The position numbers and the translations under genes were made by a program. A model generated the notes under the pieces. The model was not told where the DNA came from and did not search any database. It saw only the letters and a list, made by a program, of their open reading frames with translations. Shown here one piece after another: positions 12,010 through 24,683 of a stretch of 64,000 nt of DNA; positions within the stretch are counted from its first letter, which is position 1; each line of letters opens with the position of its first letter. The DNA lies in assembly GCF_000264905.1 (NCBI RefSeq), contig NW_006763134.1:1063712-1127711 (forward strand), read 5' to 3'. The DNA comes from Stereum hirsutum FP-91666 SS1 (lineage: Eukaryota > Basidiomycota > Agaricomycetes > Russulales > Stereaceae).

Positions 12010-13395
12010 TCTTGATCAACTTGAAACAATCAGCCCGCCTGAGGACTTCAAGGTATCCATACAACCGAGGTCACCGGCGCATGCAGAGCGAATCAGAGCC
12101 AGTGTCGTATAGGAGGTCTCATAATCATACTATACCCAGAGACTTTTCTTCAGCAGATTTGTGAATATTTATTTCCACGTTACACGAGGTCAGGGACATT
12201 TCTTAGCGAGGCTCCCAGTTGTCGTGCTTTTGTGGCGCCACCATTCGGCGGTATCGTGCAGGTACAGTCATTCCATGGTCCTTGAAACGAACATTCGTCG
12301 ATGTAGTACCTGGTGTACTTTTAACGTACCTTTCATGCGAGTATTTTATATCCCGATCCATATAAATATGATACACCGGTAGAAATGAATAACAACTTCA
12401 TCCTCGCGCGTGGGTGGGAACGGTGTGGCGACGAAGGCCACGACCAGCGCCAAGATTTTGCTAAGAGCTTCTGATCCTAACAGGAACAAACAACCGTGCC
12501 TCTTGATATACGCGAAGGGCGACCTTCCCACCGGACTATAGAGGCTCAGTTGAGGCTCAGTCCCCATTCTACGTGCCGCTGTTTACTTCTTGCACTCACG
12601 TTGTTGAACATCTCTTTATTCAGCTACGCGAATAGTCCCGGCCCCGAGGCATTTCATTTGGATTCGCCGAGTCTTTATGGTGTAAGTGTTCCCCGCACCA
12701 GAAGCAACGTACCACGACTGTAACTGGGCCACGGCACCATGACAAAATACTCGACGAGAACATCCGTATCTGTAAGTTACCAACAATCAACTTTTACCAC
12801 ACGTGCCCTCGAGAGACGTTCCTTCCTCATCTACTTTTCTTGTTCCTTGGGCTCTCAGGGTTCAGGACGGTCTATATCACCTCTTCTCACGAACGTTTCT
12901 GAAACACTGCACCACCATCTTCTGATATCGAAGCGATTGTTCCCGAGGCTTGTGGTATCTTGATGTCGTTTGTTTTTACAGCTGTGTCTGTTGATGGGGT
13001 GCCCCATGAGAACGCACTGTTTACATAGCTGCATCAGAAAGCGGTCGCATCATCTCAGGATGCAAAATTCTGGCAAGCTCCTCTTGCCGACTAAGTTACT
13101 TATCACCACCAGTAATCCACTACATTTCGCGATACGCACAGGTATAGCTACACCGGCAAAGCACTGGGCTCTATTTCATGCTGACACATGCGCATGATAA
13201 TCGATAAGGGCTGCTTCTGTCTCCTTGGGCCCTTGATTTTTGGTCATCGGGCTACCGGCGTCCGATGGCGGAACTCAGCCCCTGCGCGTTGTCTACTCTC
13301 GAGCTCGTCGCCAGCAAGAAACCCTCGACTTGTGCTGTCATAGCTCGTCATATTTAAGACTTGCCCACCGTCGACGACGCTGTCGACCGCCCTCG
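12010..13395. other. Intergenic between P450 and O-methyltransferase
   Basis: No gene recognised; open frames are at most about 75 codons without domains. A TATTTAAG element at 13351-13358 lies about 40 bases before the O-methyltransferase ATG. Confidence 0.5.
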
Positions 13396-15111
13396 ATGGA
13401 GAGTCTCGCTGAAAAGATTCAGGACCTTCGTGCCCTTGTATCTCTCCTTGTTTCCGCGTCTGAAGATATCATCGAGGCCTGGCAGACTACAGATTCCCCC
13501 CTCGATGTATCTTCGATTCCAAGCGACTCCTCGGATCTCCCATCTCACAAGCTCTATGACGCTCGTCGTACCATACTGGGAGCCATAGGACAGATCGTCG
13601 ACCATGTTCAGGAGCCACGCAGCAGATGCATGGAACTGGCCTCGCAGCATTTGGAGGCCAGAGCCTTTCACATCGCTGTGGAAAAGCGGATACCAGATTT
13701 ATTGAATAATGCCACAAGTACCGATAGAGGTGTCAGCCTGGAAACACTGAGCACGGAGACGGGAATTCAGGCAAAGAAACTAGGTGAGCCTGGATGCCCT
13801 CGTTGGTACCATTACCTCTAAACCCATCGTCTGTCCAGGAAGAGTTCTCAGAGCCATGTGTGCTATATCTGTCTTCAGGGAGGTGCGTACTGGATGGTTT
13901 GCCAACACTAGTACAAGCGCGTGTCTTGTAGGAAACGAGGGCCTCAGAGCTTGGATTGTAGCCATGTGCGTACACCATTTCAGCTTTCTAGAGCTTCCCT
14001 TCCGGGTGTTATGTCGCATACCTCTTACCTGACCCTGTATCTCAGGAGCTGGGATGCGTACGCTGCCACCGTCTCACTCCCTGCTGTTTTATACGACCCA
14101 GTCAAAACGAATTCTTCCTCCGATGTCGACACGGCCTTCCAGCATCAGTTCAAAACCTCACTCTCACGATGGCAGTGGCTTGAGGAACCTGTACCGGGAG
14201 CGGATGGGGTTATGGAGCGGAAGCCCGAGTTCAAGATTTTCGGAATGGCCATGGTCGGTGGTGGGCGAGCTCTGGGACCACCTCTATACGCAGGTACGCG
14301 TATCTATTATATACCCCATGCGAAGTCCTGAATATAGCTCGTCCAGACTATCCGTGGGCGGATCTGGGCTCCGCTACTATTATCGATGTCGGAGGAGGCG
14401 CTGGTGCGTTCGAATGCACCCTGCTCATTGTTTCCACCTAACGAATCTTACGACTCCTGAAGGGGGTATGAGCCTTGATTTGGCTAAACAGTTTCCGAAC
14501 CTTCACTTCGTGATTCAGGACCGCCCACACGTCGTTGCTCTCGCGGAGGAGTTATGGAAACGCGAAATGCCACAGGCCGTTGAGGCTCACAGAGTTGAAT
14601 TTATGGCGCACGATTTCTTCAAAGAGCAGCCCATACACGGGGCAGAAGTATATCTCATGCGCTATATTATGTACGTAGTCGTCTTCTGCGTGTTATCGTC
14701 TACAATGGAGCCTGATGTGGCCATGATAAACGCAGGCATGACTGGGACGACGACAAGTGTCTTCAGATTTTGGCTGGGCTCATACCAGCCCTCACAGAAC
14801 CCAACTCTCGAATCTTGATCTCAGACCAGATCATTGTGACCACTGCTCCGACCGTCGCAGGCGACTCTGGCATTGGCGCTCCAGAGAATTCTAGAGGTAT
14901 CATCTTGGATGCTCCCTCGCCGCTCTTACGAAACTACGGATACGCGAGTCGTTTTAAGCACATGCGAGATTTGAGCATGATGACACTGATGAACGGGCAA
15001 GAGCGTACGTTGGAGGAATGGACATGGCTTGTTGACAAGGCTGGATTGAGGATAGAGAAGGTTTGGGAGTGTCGAGGCGTTGTCTGGATCATGGAATTGA
15101 GGAAGCGATGA
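13396..15111 (+). CDS. SAM-dependent O-methyltransferase (COMT-like)
   Basis: Class I SAM-dependent O-methyltransferase of the caffeate/hydroxyneurosporene type, about 450 residues, intron-split. The start is ATG 13396 (MESLAEKIQDLRALVSLL). The N-terminal half is the helical dimerisation domain: residues about 90-175 contain HIAVEKRIPDLL and a winged-helix part with FREVRTGWFANT and LVGNEGLRAW. The Rossmann domain has the SAM loop IIDVGGGAGGMSLDLAKQFP, then FVIQDRPHVV and EVYLMRYIMHDWDDDKCLQI; the His of HDW is the usual catalytic base. The C-terminus, GQERTLEEWTWLVDKAGLRI..ECRGVVWIMELRKR, is complete. It would methylate a hydroxyl, probably on an aromatic product of the adjacent P450 or monooxygenase (inference). 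It converges with the flavin monooxygenase 290 bp downstream. Confidence 0.88.
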
Positions 15112-15400
15112 TTAACTGACATAAAATTCTATTGTTCATATTGTTCACTCGAGGAACTGTAATGTTGTATTCTCTGTATTGAATCCTCTGACCTCAGTGG
15201 TGATCAGCCGATTTGAGACAATCTCGAGACCATTCATGGGGATGGAGGATAAACGAGAGTTTAAAAAAAATAGGAGATGCTTATCGTAGAGACAACCCCT
15301 TGCCAGCTTTGTCTAAGGCGTACGACCTCTTACTCGACTGAAAGGCCCCAGCTAAACATGCATGGTGCGAAGAGGTATGAAGCAGTTGCCCTCAGTAAGG

Positions 15401-17775
15401 TCATTGCTTCGTCAGCCCGAGCTGGATGGCTTTGATTTGTATAGCCTTCCATACGTGTCAGTCCTTGCCTGAACGCAAAAAGATGACCGCACTCACCAGT
15501 AACTTCGAGAAGAATCTAGAGGTGAAGAAATCCCCAGCGCCGTACCAGAGCTATCCAAGCCCAATCGATGAGTACAAGCTGAAGTCATGGTCTGTGGTTC
15601 GAAGTGACTCACTCCTGGTTGACCAGATGGTCGATAGCAACCTCTCAGCTCTTGCTCTTCGTCAAACCCCCATATTGCCGGCGTTTTCGAGATGACCTCC
15701 TCTCCAAACACGGGCTTTAATGATTCCAAAATGCTCTTATACCCTGTCCTGGTGGTTCGCAGAACACACATGAGCCAGACATGTTTGACTGCCAGCGGAC
15801 GGCATGGTCATGAAGGAGAACGTACGCGTAGATGACGGCGTCTGCCTCATGCTCAGAGCCATTGGAAAATATGACCGAGTTCGGTTTGAATCGAGAGATC
15901 TCAACACCTTGTTTCACAATGATTTTGTCTTTCTGAATGAGGTCGGATACGCCTACATCCCACCCTATAATCAGGATGTCAGTCAGGTTTCTACCTATGA
16001 GGTCGATCAATGGAACGTACAATAACCTGTAAAATGGCGATATGTAGGTTAGTTAGTCTCCTATCCTTGAAAGATTAGAATACGTACCCCCGAGCCTCTC
16101 AAAAACAAAGAAAAGTTGTCCGCTGCCGTCCGTTCCTTTCGTAAGTTTCATTCCCTTATTAGCTAGTTTCTCCAACATCTCGCTCTCTTCATCCCTCTCC
16201 TCAATCTTCCCAGCCTCAATTGCAAACTCCCTCAGCAGCGGCCATGGCGTGCTCGAGAACTTGAAATCGCTGACGCTAACCGGCACGTCCGGCGGAAAGG
16301 CAGCCATAAACATCCTCGCCTTCTTTTCCCCAGATACAACAGCCGTCGCGCTCCTCTGTACCATCATCACACTCTTGGCACCTTCTACGACGAGGTCTTG
16401 GCATACATCGGCAGAGCTATTGCCAGCTCCAATGACAATGACACGTTTGCCGGTGAACGAAGCGCCGCCTTGATAAGCAGCGGTATGCAAGGTCTCTCCC
16501 AGAAAACACGCGGACGAAGGGATATTAGGGATATCAGGGCTTCCGAGGGTTCCTGAAGCAATAATGATGTGGGATGGCCTGAGAACGACATCCTTTCCAT
16601 CGCGAGAGACTGTGCAGGTCCACCTCGCGGTTTCTGTGTCGTACGCAGGAACGGGTTGTAGTATGGATCGTGTCCATACCACAAGGTCCTGCGAGATAGC
16701 GTATTGCTCCAGCCAATCCGCTGTGCCCAACGAAATATGGGTTCGACGTAAGTATCACAGGACGCAGTTTTGATGGAAGTTGACGCACCTAGTTTATCTG
16801 CGCAGGGGAAAGAGATAGTGTGAAGGTCGTAAAAGTAATATTTATGACGGAGGCTGGCATACCTCGAGGGGTGAAGATGGGCCATGTTTCGGGAAAGGGC
16901 TGGTAGTTTACTGAAAAAGGATAGAACAATGGTGTGAGTCGTCCATCTGAGTGTTCGAAAACGGGGAGGCTCTTACGTGAGTGGTGTGGCCGTGGTGTAT
17001 GTAGGACTAATGTTGGATAACGCTCTCGCCAAACGTCTCCAACTCGCGCACTCCGTTCAAGTATCAGAGTAGGAATGTTCATTTGCTTGAAGCGAGAGGC
17101 AATGTTCAATCCGGTCTGACCAGCACCAACTATGCAATGAGAATGAGAAAACATCCTAGAAGATCCAAGATTGAACCTACCAACAAGGACATAGGGATCG
17201 CTCTCAATCATCCTCGTTCGTTCATCCCTTACCCATCCCCAGGGAACTTGTTCAATGGCAAGATGGTGTGTATATGTAGTTGTCGAAGCACTTGCAGAGT
17301 TGAACTAGCACTCACTGGTGTGCCCGCCATACACTCCAGACTCAGGACCTAACTCCGGATGATTATGGAGGCAATCCATCATCATAAAGACAGAAAGCGC
17401 TTTCCATTCCCCATGTTCATCTTGAAGCAGCTTCGCGTGTCCCTGTCCCTTTGCTATTCCATCCTTGTCGAACGTGAAGCCAGTCGATACGCCGACGTCG
17501 GTGGGTCCAATCCGACCGTACGTGGGGGCGAAATATACTCGTTCATCCAGCCGGACGTTGTTGATAGACCCACTTGAAAGATTGGATTGCAAGAACGAAG
17601 AGATGCCAGAGTGTCCGTGCAGAGTGTGGTAATCCCAAGTAAAGTTGAGGAGGTCTCTGAAATAACCCCTTGAAAGAAACAACGACACTATGCTCTTGAT
17701 ATCCCCCGTTTCGAGAGAAAGTGCAAACTTGGAAAGCCAGGCAGAAGCAACAGATTGAGCGTCGACAACAGTCAT
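15401..17775 (-). CDS. Flavin-containing monooxygenase with N-terminal NTF2/SnoaL-like domain
   Basis: FAD/NADPH-dependent class B monooxygenase of about 600 residues. The ATG at 17775 opens a domain of about 155 residues (MTVVDAQSVASAWLSKFALS.., ALSVFMMMDCLHN) that reads like an NTF2/SnoaL-type fold, ahead of the flavoprotein part. After a short linker come: the FAD motif VVGAGQTGLNIASRF, then LERSARVGDVWRERY; the FMO fingerprint F-x-G-x3-H-x3-Y as FLGETLHTAAY; the NADPH motif VIGAGNSSADVCQDL; and, at the 3' end, DAVIYATGYKS.., LWYGAGDFFTSRFFSKLL and AIQIKAIQLGLTKQ, with stop at 15401. The fingerprint ends in Y rather than W-P/D, which favours the FMO/YUCCA side over Baeyer-Villiger enzymes. 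The last exons need introns ending GATAG and GGAAG. It converges with the methyltransferase, and a pathway partnership is likely. Confidence 0.87.
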
Positions 17776-17836
17776 GGCAAGTTCGCTGTAGTGATTCCGC
17801 TTCGGAGCAAGAAATCAGAGAGCGATACGGTGCTCA

Positions 17837-17846
17837 ATTATATAGG
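17837..17846 (-). promoter_or_regulatory. TATA box of the flavin monooxygenase
   Basis: The minus strand reads CTATATAATT about 65 bases upstream of the ATG at 17775. Confidence 0.45.
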
Positions 17847-18622
17847 CAGCCCTCCGGCAGATCCTGTGCCAGATCATTATAGCTCATGACGCCTTGAGGG
17901 TCGTGCTTGGGGTCGTGTTCGGTGTGAAATCTTTGCAACCCGAAGGATAAAAAAGAAGACAGATGAGCCCGGGCCGGGCGTGTGAATCCTTCCTGACTTC
18001 TGGTCGCTTACTATGCTATGGTCGCGCCCAAGCTATTTGATCCTTTGATTCTTTGATCGATGAGTTGGCCTTGTCCTGAGGATGTATCAAGAAAGTCTCA
18101 GAGCACAGCTGGTGCGAATGCTAGACAAAGAATATGGCTAGTGAGGTACGGACATGCTGTAGCGCTCGTTTATCAGGCTCGAGAGCTCAAACAGCACCAT
18201 AAAGCGCTCGTTAGGCCAAAAGAAAGACGATCAAAACTCTAACTCAAAAGTCTCGAGTTACACTGTTTCAAGCAGATTCACTGTGAATCATCATGGCGTC
18301 GCACGGCGGTCTTGGGGTGTAGAATTAGCGATGTCTTGAAAGGTTGCGGCAATTCCTCTCGCAACTTGAACTAACTGACAGAGCGCTGCAAGATTTGTGC
18401 AAAGAGGGGGGGTATCACCATTGGTATTCCTACGATTCTAATGATACGCAAAATAATGTTCCTCGTAACCACGATTATTAGCCCCAAAGCGAAAGAGCCA
18501 AATAGCTATATGATCTTGACTTGATCCACCGAGAAAGGAGGAAATGGAATGGGAAACATCGAAAGGGACCAATGTCCGCGACCAATAAAATATGGAACCC
18601 ACCAATATCCACAGCAACTTTC
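17847..18622. other. Intergenic, no gene
   Basis: About 800 bp between the monooxygenase promoter and the 3' end of the second GMC gene. No coding pattern seen. Confidence 0.55.
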
Positions 18623-21266
18623 CTAAGCCGTCACGGTAGCGTTCATTGTGGCACCGCCCAGGATCAGGTCAGCAGCACGCATCCCGACGAGATATGTAGC
18701 GCCAGAAGTATGGCCACTGGGGATGAAAGGCTGTGGTATCGGAATGTAAGTCAGCTTCGATATACATATGGCACGAGAGACAATGTAAACGAACCAAGAT
18801 GGATGCGTCCACGACTCTCAACCCCGCCGTTCCCTTGACCGTCAAGTCTGGGTTCACGACGCCACCGCCACTCTCACTTGCATTCGAAGTCGCAGGGCTC
18901 ATCGATGCCGACCCGACTACATGCGACAAAGTGATCGCTGTGTTCCTTGCGAATTGCTCCAGCTCCTCGTCTGTCGTCGCATTTGCCCCTGAACCGAAGG
19001 GTTCGAGGATGTAGTCTGACCAGGCTGGTGTGCTAAGGAAGGAGCGTAAATTATGGTAGCCTTCGATAAGGACTTGCACGTCGAACGTCGTGTTCAAAAT
19101 ATTAGGGTTGAGGAGGGGGAGGGTCCATGGGTCGGATGTAGATAGGGCAATAGTGCCACCTGTTTAATGACACATCCATAAGCAACGGTCAGAGCTGGAA
19201 AAAGGCGGGTGTAGACGGATACTTACGCGAAGAAGGAGCGATGAGGTTGACGAGGGCGGTTATGTAGTGGCCAGGAGGTACTGTGCCGCCCGAAAAGTCG
19301 ATGCCCAAGTCCTATTGATATCCGAATAAGACTGCGAACGCAACCCGAGCAGATGTGAGAACAGTTTCACTCACGAAGAATATAGTCTCATAATGTGCAG
19401 AAGTCTCGCCAGCGGAAGGATCGGTTGTGTTGTCGAAGATGGAGGAATTCGCGGCGACGCTACGGATGTGATAAATTCAATCAGCAAAATCAAGTGAGAC
19501 TGATGTACAATACACACCGATGCCATCCCCAGAGATTGCCACCAGTGACGGTGAAGGGTCCGGTACGAGAGGTCTCCCATTCCTCGGAGGCATATGCGGC
19601 AAAGTTGGCATCGCTGGTAACGTTATCCAGCGTGGAGTTAGAATTGACCGTCCAGGTGAGAGCTGTCAAGGGCTACCATAGAATTCAGTACTATAGCAAA
19701 GCGCATCCACGACACTTGGTGAACTTACATGATCCTGGACATTCTTTCCCAGGTCTGGAATATTGACTATCGTCTCGATACCGACGCTTTCGAGCTCCGC
19801 GGAGTCTCCAATGCCCGAGTGCATGAGAATGGCAGGAGTCATGACCGTACCAGCAGAAAGAATCACTTCTTTCGCCGCAGTGAGATTGTACACCTGGGCT
19901 GTCTCACGAGTTAGATGTCTCCGATGCTTTTACCAGAAGCAGAGAGCATACCAGTGGGTGAAGTAGCGAACTGGACGCCCTGGAAAGATGGGAGCCCATC
20001 AACCGTTCCAGTCTGGAGGAGTTTGAGGACTCTGGTGTTCAGGACAACGTCGAGGTTGGATCCGTTGATAATTGGATCGATAAACGCTCTAGCAGAGGAA
20101 ACACGTTGTCCCCCTGCGATCTGTCAGAGGTGGAGAAAGCGCCACGCAGTCAGCGCTCGCCAGAGAGGACAACTCCAAACGCAAAGTACATACCGTCTGT
20201 TGTTGCCAACCTGTGGAGAAGAGTCATGAACATGTCAGTATTTCAGAACGCCACAAGTGCAAGAGGGTGTGAACGCACTGATGCCAATCATATCTCCTCG
20301 GTTAACGTCCGGATTGAAAGCAAATTCGCCGCCGACCTCGCTTGAGGCGTTCAATATCAGTGGGTCTATCTGGAGGGGGAAATTGTCGCCGGAGATGCCC
20401 AAAGGACCGTTGGTACCGTGAATCTCGACCTCAATCTTTCCGTCGTAGCTTTCATTGGACGCCGACGGGGAGAGGTGCTCCAACTGTCAACATGTTGAGC
20501 TTATTAGTTCAATTCAGCAAGGACGAATGATTGAAAGGCTGCTCACAGCAAAAAAGTATGGCTCCATTGAGTCCCAAGACCAGCCATAGTCGCCGGTAAC
20601 GTTGGCATAGCGGTCCCAGTCATCTCGAGAACCACGGTTGTATGCCAGAGTGTCTTGACACACTGTTAGCCTTAGAGCGTTTTTAGAGACAACAGAATAC
20701 TTACTGACGGAGGTAGACCCTCCCAGCACAAAGCCTCGAGGATACGAATAGTTACGTCCGTTCAGCCCGGGAATATCGACGGTGGTAAAGTTCCAATCAA
20801 CCTGTGTATATCCACCGGGGGCATATCATAAGCAAGCGCGGGAGCCTTGACAACAATCCAATCACGTACCAGAGTGTGTGGCGTCAGCGTTGGCGCAACG
20901 AAGGGAATTTCTATTTCCGGGTCCTCGATATCGCTTTACTCCACAGATAGACTAGTCAGCTACGTGTCTTCGAAAACACATTAAGCCGGACGAGGCGCAC
21001 TTGATTCCTGCCTCAATGACCAGAACATCATATGTTGAAGCGAGTCTTGAGGCCACTGTCCCTCCTCCAGCACCCGCTACGAGAAAGTCAGCCGGAGATG
21101 ATAAGGGGAGCAAGAGACGGAATGACTGACATCCGACTACGATGTAGTCATAAGTCCGAGCTGGTAATTGCGACGGATCCTCGTAAAGCGCGGCAGAAAC
21201 TTGAGGACACAATAGAGTGAGCCCAAACCAGCCTACAGCGAGGCTTTGAGCGAAAGAAAAGGCCAT
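18623..21266 (-). CDS. Secreted GMC oxidoreductase (aryl-alcohol oxidase type)
   Basis: Second GMC flavoenzyme, roughly 610-620 residues in many exons. ATG 21266 is chosen because it begins a clean signal peptide (MAFSFAQSLAVGWFGLTLLC, cut near QVSAAL). The mature enzyme opens TYDYIVVGAGAGGGTVASRL with EAGI. Signature 1 is FVLGGSTSVNTLAYNRG, and WDRYANVTGDYGWSWDSMEPYF follows as in aryl-alcohol oxidases. Signature 2 is SAGTVMTPAILMHSGIGD. Several N-x-S/T sites fit secretion. The first active-site His is in LSHVVGSASMS, where the family usually has HPVG; the second is in PSGHTSGATYLVGMRAADLI. The stop TAG is at 18623. Such enzymes oxidise benzylic alcohols and release hydrogen peroxide outside the cell; the substrate here is inferred. 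Sequence is unlike the first GMC gene beyond shared motifs, so the two are not a recent duplication. Confidence 0.88.
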
Positions 21267-21377
21267 AAAGGTGACAGCACAGAGATTCCAAGCTTCTGTG
21301 CTCGGTAAAGAGCGTAGGTATCGTGAGGGAAAAGGCAGGTAAGCGAACGTTAGGGTGGGCCACGAAACATCGTGCTG

Positions 21378-21386
21378 TTTATAAGA
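21378..21386 (-). promoter_or_regulatory. TATA-like box of the secreted GMC gene
   Basis: The minus strand reads CTTATAAAC about 115 bases upstream of the chosen ATG at 21266. Confidence 0.35.
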
Positions 21387-24300
21387 GGCCAATTTATGAG
21401 TGATCTTGCGGGTTTCGGCATCCTTCTCTTCTCGTGCCAGGGCGTGATGGGAGGCCTGCGTGATCGCAATCAAGATTCCCTTCGAATTCGGTCCGTGTGC
21501 GTATCGCCTTGTCCCTCAAGTAAGCGTCATTTTCCTCCTTTCATTGGTCAAAGCGCAGACCAAGACGTGCAACCGCTCCGCACGTCAAGGATCAGGCCCA
21601 TATATCGAGTTCAAGCACAGGAAGTGAAACCGAGGCCGCCGAGTAAGCCTTGAGTGGAGACCACAACGATCGTAACGTACTTTTGGTCAGCGCACGCCAA
21701 CGCAGGTCCTCACACCCCGGACCTAGTCCTGCCTCCACCGTGCCTCGTCAATATGGTCAAAGTCAGCCTCTACACTCATCAACGCTATTCAATAGCCACA
21801 TTGAGCCTCAGGGACAAAACATTCAAGGAGTTCTCTTCTTAAACCGTGATCATCAGATCCAGGGCGACTCTCACGCGACGTGTATCATAGTCTTGCCACT
21901 TAGAGAAATGCTGTGCTTAAGAAGGACATTCCATGCACTTATATGTATGTAAGATCTGCAAGTTGAAGGAACAGACGTGGTCGCCAGGGACAAGGGGCTG
22001 CCACTGGATGGTACAGACAAACTTTGAATGTTAAATCCATGGCATCCTTGGAGAATTTCAGGAGAAAAAACCAAGTTGGAGGCATACCTGGTGAACCCGA
22101 GCTCTGCTCGTACGAACGAAACACCCATGGAGTAGATAAGCATACTGTTCAGCAAGTGACCGATAGAGCAGCGTCTATGATTCGCGAAATCCGTCCTGAT
22201 GCCGAAGAGGAAAAGATGGACAGGTAGGGGGTGATGGCAACAAAAGGTGGCAATCGACTGGATGTCGATTCGGACTAGGCGTTGAGAGCCCTGCTAGAGG
22301 CCAACTGATCAGTCGAGGACATAAGCCTAGATACATATACTCTGGATTCATGAACACCTATTGTGTAGGCATCATGAGCTAGAACACTCGCGACCGATAA
22401 AAGGAGCAGCACTATGCAAGTCGCGAGGTGATGCGATAAAAAATAATGACGAGCATAGCCAATGTTGCAGTCTGAGAACGCAGAAGCCTCAAGATATCCG
22501 GAGGTCTCGGGATCACGCTGCTGAGCCTGTGTGACACTCGACTGGCAGCGAGGGTCAAGTTGCTGCGAGTACAGGTACATATCGTGAACAGATTGATATA
22601 GATTGATATCCATGTCCAGTGTGAGAATCCCAGTCGCAATGGCAATCAGTAACTAATCATAGACACGGTGAGATGTTAGGCGTTCCGCCCTCGGGCTAAT
22701 AAGTCTCGATGGGCTTTCCAGGAATGATTTGTGGGATGGAATGACGTGAGAGACGTGTGAACAGTACAATTCGTCCAACCGTCGATAGCGGGTGGAAATG
22801 ATATGCCTTGAGTGCTAGGCAAGGAGATTGAAGACTGTTCACTCTAGCCACGACCTAGCGGAGGGGGAGAAAAGGAGCAACAAGTCAGAACAGTATGCAG
22901 CAAAGCGTCACGGCAAAGAGAGACAAATGAGAAGTCACCAATGCCACTCGAGGATGAGTCTGCATCATGTCATATATTGTACTTACCTCTTGATGCATCC
23001 CTTGACAGGCTGTGCCGTCGCAAGAGATGGACTGAGCCCCAGCCCGAAGACTAAGTGCCGTAGAAGGCGCAACAAGCAAGCCAAATCGACTAGAGATGCG
23101 AGAAAAGAGGCTCAGATTGAGGAGCACCCCATCGTTGCCCTTGTCCATGTCAGCCTCAGTACACAGCGAGTACGGGTGAACGTCCAGAGCATCACGTCCG
23201 CTGGCCCATGAACGGGGCAGGTTTCAATCCGCCGCTCAGCGGGCACCTATCAATATGCCTGACGTCGGAATGTCGCTAATGGGAAGTTGTCACTAAAAGC
23301 GCCAACATGGTCGAGGTGCTCATTTCACTGGCAAGGGATTTTCCAGAAGAAACGAAAGTCTGTGCCGCTTGATTTTTTCGTCCATCCGACCAGATAGGGT
23401 GCAAGATTGTCGACTCGTAGATGACATGCACACGGAGACGGACTTAGATTTCTGACCTATACTCAAGAGAATCTAGACTGGACAAGTTCAAACAAAACGT
23501 ACCGCCGAGATTATCCAACATATACCAGTGTGATACACGTCGTTCATCCACACTTTCTTCAAGTGATGGGTGTTCGGGAGAGCCTTTCGGTCATGACGCC
23601 ATCATGATTTGCCTGTAAAGTCGCCTGACTTGGGTTTTGGAACCTATGGAGGGGCTGTACACACTCGGTAGGGTGTTTGCGAAGAAGAAAGATATTTGGA
23701 CGGGATACTGATTGACACGAGCATTGTTACCCGCAGTCTTCAACCTAGGGACCTGAGTGAACATGAGCAACTGAAAGGAAATCGAGCAGGCAGATGGGCA
23801 AAAGTCAGTTCGTCAAATGCCGACGGTTCAAGCGCCGATTGAATCATGTCCTGGCGGGTCGAGAAATTACTCCTAACGCACTGTCAACTCTTTCGCCGGG
23901 CTACGAGTCGACACCACTTCCTTTTTGAAAGCAGAATGTGCAGAACAGTTCATACTCAGAGCTGGAACCCAACTATTGAAAACTGGGGAAACTCTGCCCG
24001 AGTCGACGACAGTGCCAACAGACCAAAACAGGCGCTTCAAGCTCAACGCACCTTCTAGGTTCTTCTCCGAATCGGACTTGGATGAACCTCACGAGCTCAG
24101 AGGTAGACTTTCCAAGCAAACGTGCCAGGTGTACGTGTCTAGGTATGATCCTTTACAAAGCCCCGGATATACAGAGCATGGTCGCTGACCATTCAATGTT
24201 TTTACCCGAATAGACCGTTCCTGCAACCATTTTGTACAGCTTTAGAACGGCGAACTGTCCAATCGTCGCGTCCCGTTAGGCTTTAGCGAGGCCAGAAATT

Positions 24301-24674
24301 CACTTGCAGATATGGTCTAATGGCTGGTCAGCTTCATCCGAATGCGACGACAGGTGCATACTCGAGGTCCCAATGGAAGAAGGAATTGTGAGTTTAGAGG
24401 GAAGTTCAATTCGTCTCCTGCACTTCTCTGGGTTGATTAACCGCATAATGACTGACATGGCCTTCTTAACGCTCATGCCCAGACTTGATATATTTATGCA
24501 CTACCATGTTTAGAAAGCCTTCGCTATGCTACCCTTGATCCCGCCACAGCTTTCAGGCGGAACAGACTCAGGGTTTCCTACTCGATTCTCCACACTAGCT
24601 CCTGTACAATCATGATTCAGAACCGGGATGCCACTGATTTATTAAGATATACTCACGCCAGCGATCTTCGATAG
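21387..24674. other. Long stretch without a convincing gene
   Basis: About 3.3 kb. On the minus strand two pieces have somewhat protein-like composition: one at about 23148-22985 ending in a good donor (GTAAGTAC), with LSRAGAQSISCDGTACQGMH-like coding, and one at about 22660-22380 with a hydrophobic run. I could not join them into one frame or match them to a family. They may be a decayed or fast-evolving membrane protein gene. On the plus strand 23925-24188 is a lone open frame with no domain. Confidence 0.45.
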
Positions 24675-24683
24675 TATATAAAG
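24675..24683 (+). promoter_or_regulatory. TATA box of the six-hairpin glycosidase
   Basis: TATATAAAG, about 145 bases before the ATG at 24823. Confidence 0.45.

Noticed and set aside
24311..24378. tRNA-like A-box (TGGTCTAATGG) followed by a weak B-box-like string
   Set aside because: The acceptor, anticodon and T stems do not pair, and the B-box is poor.
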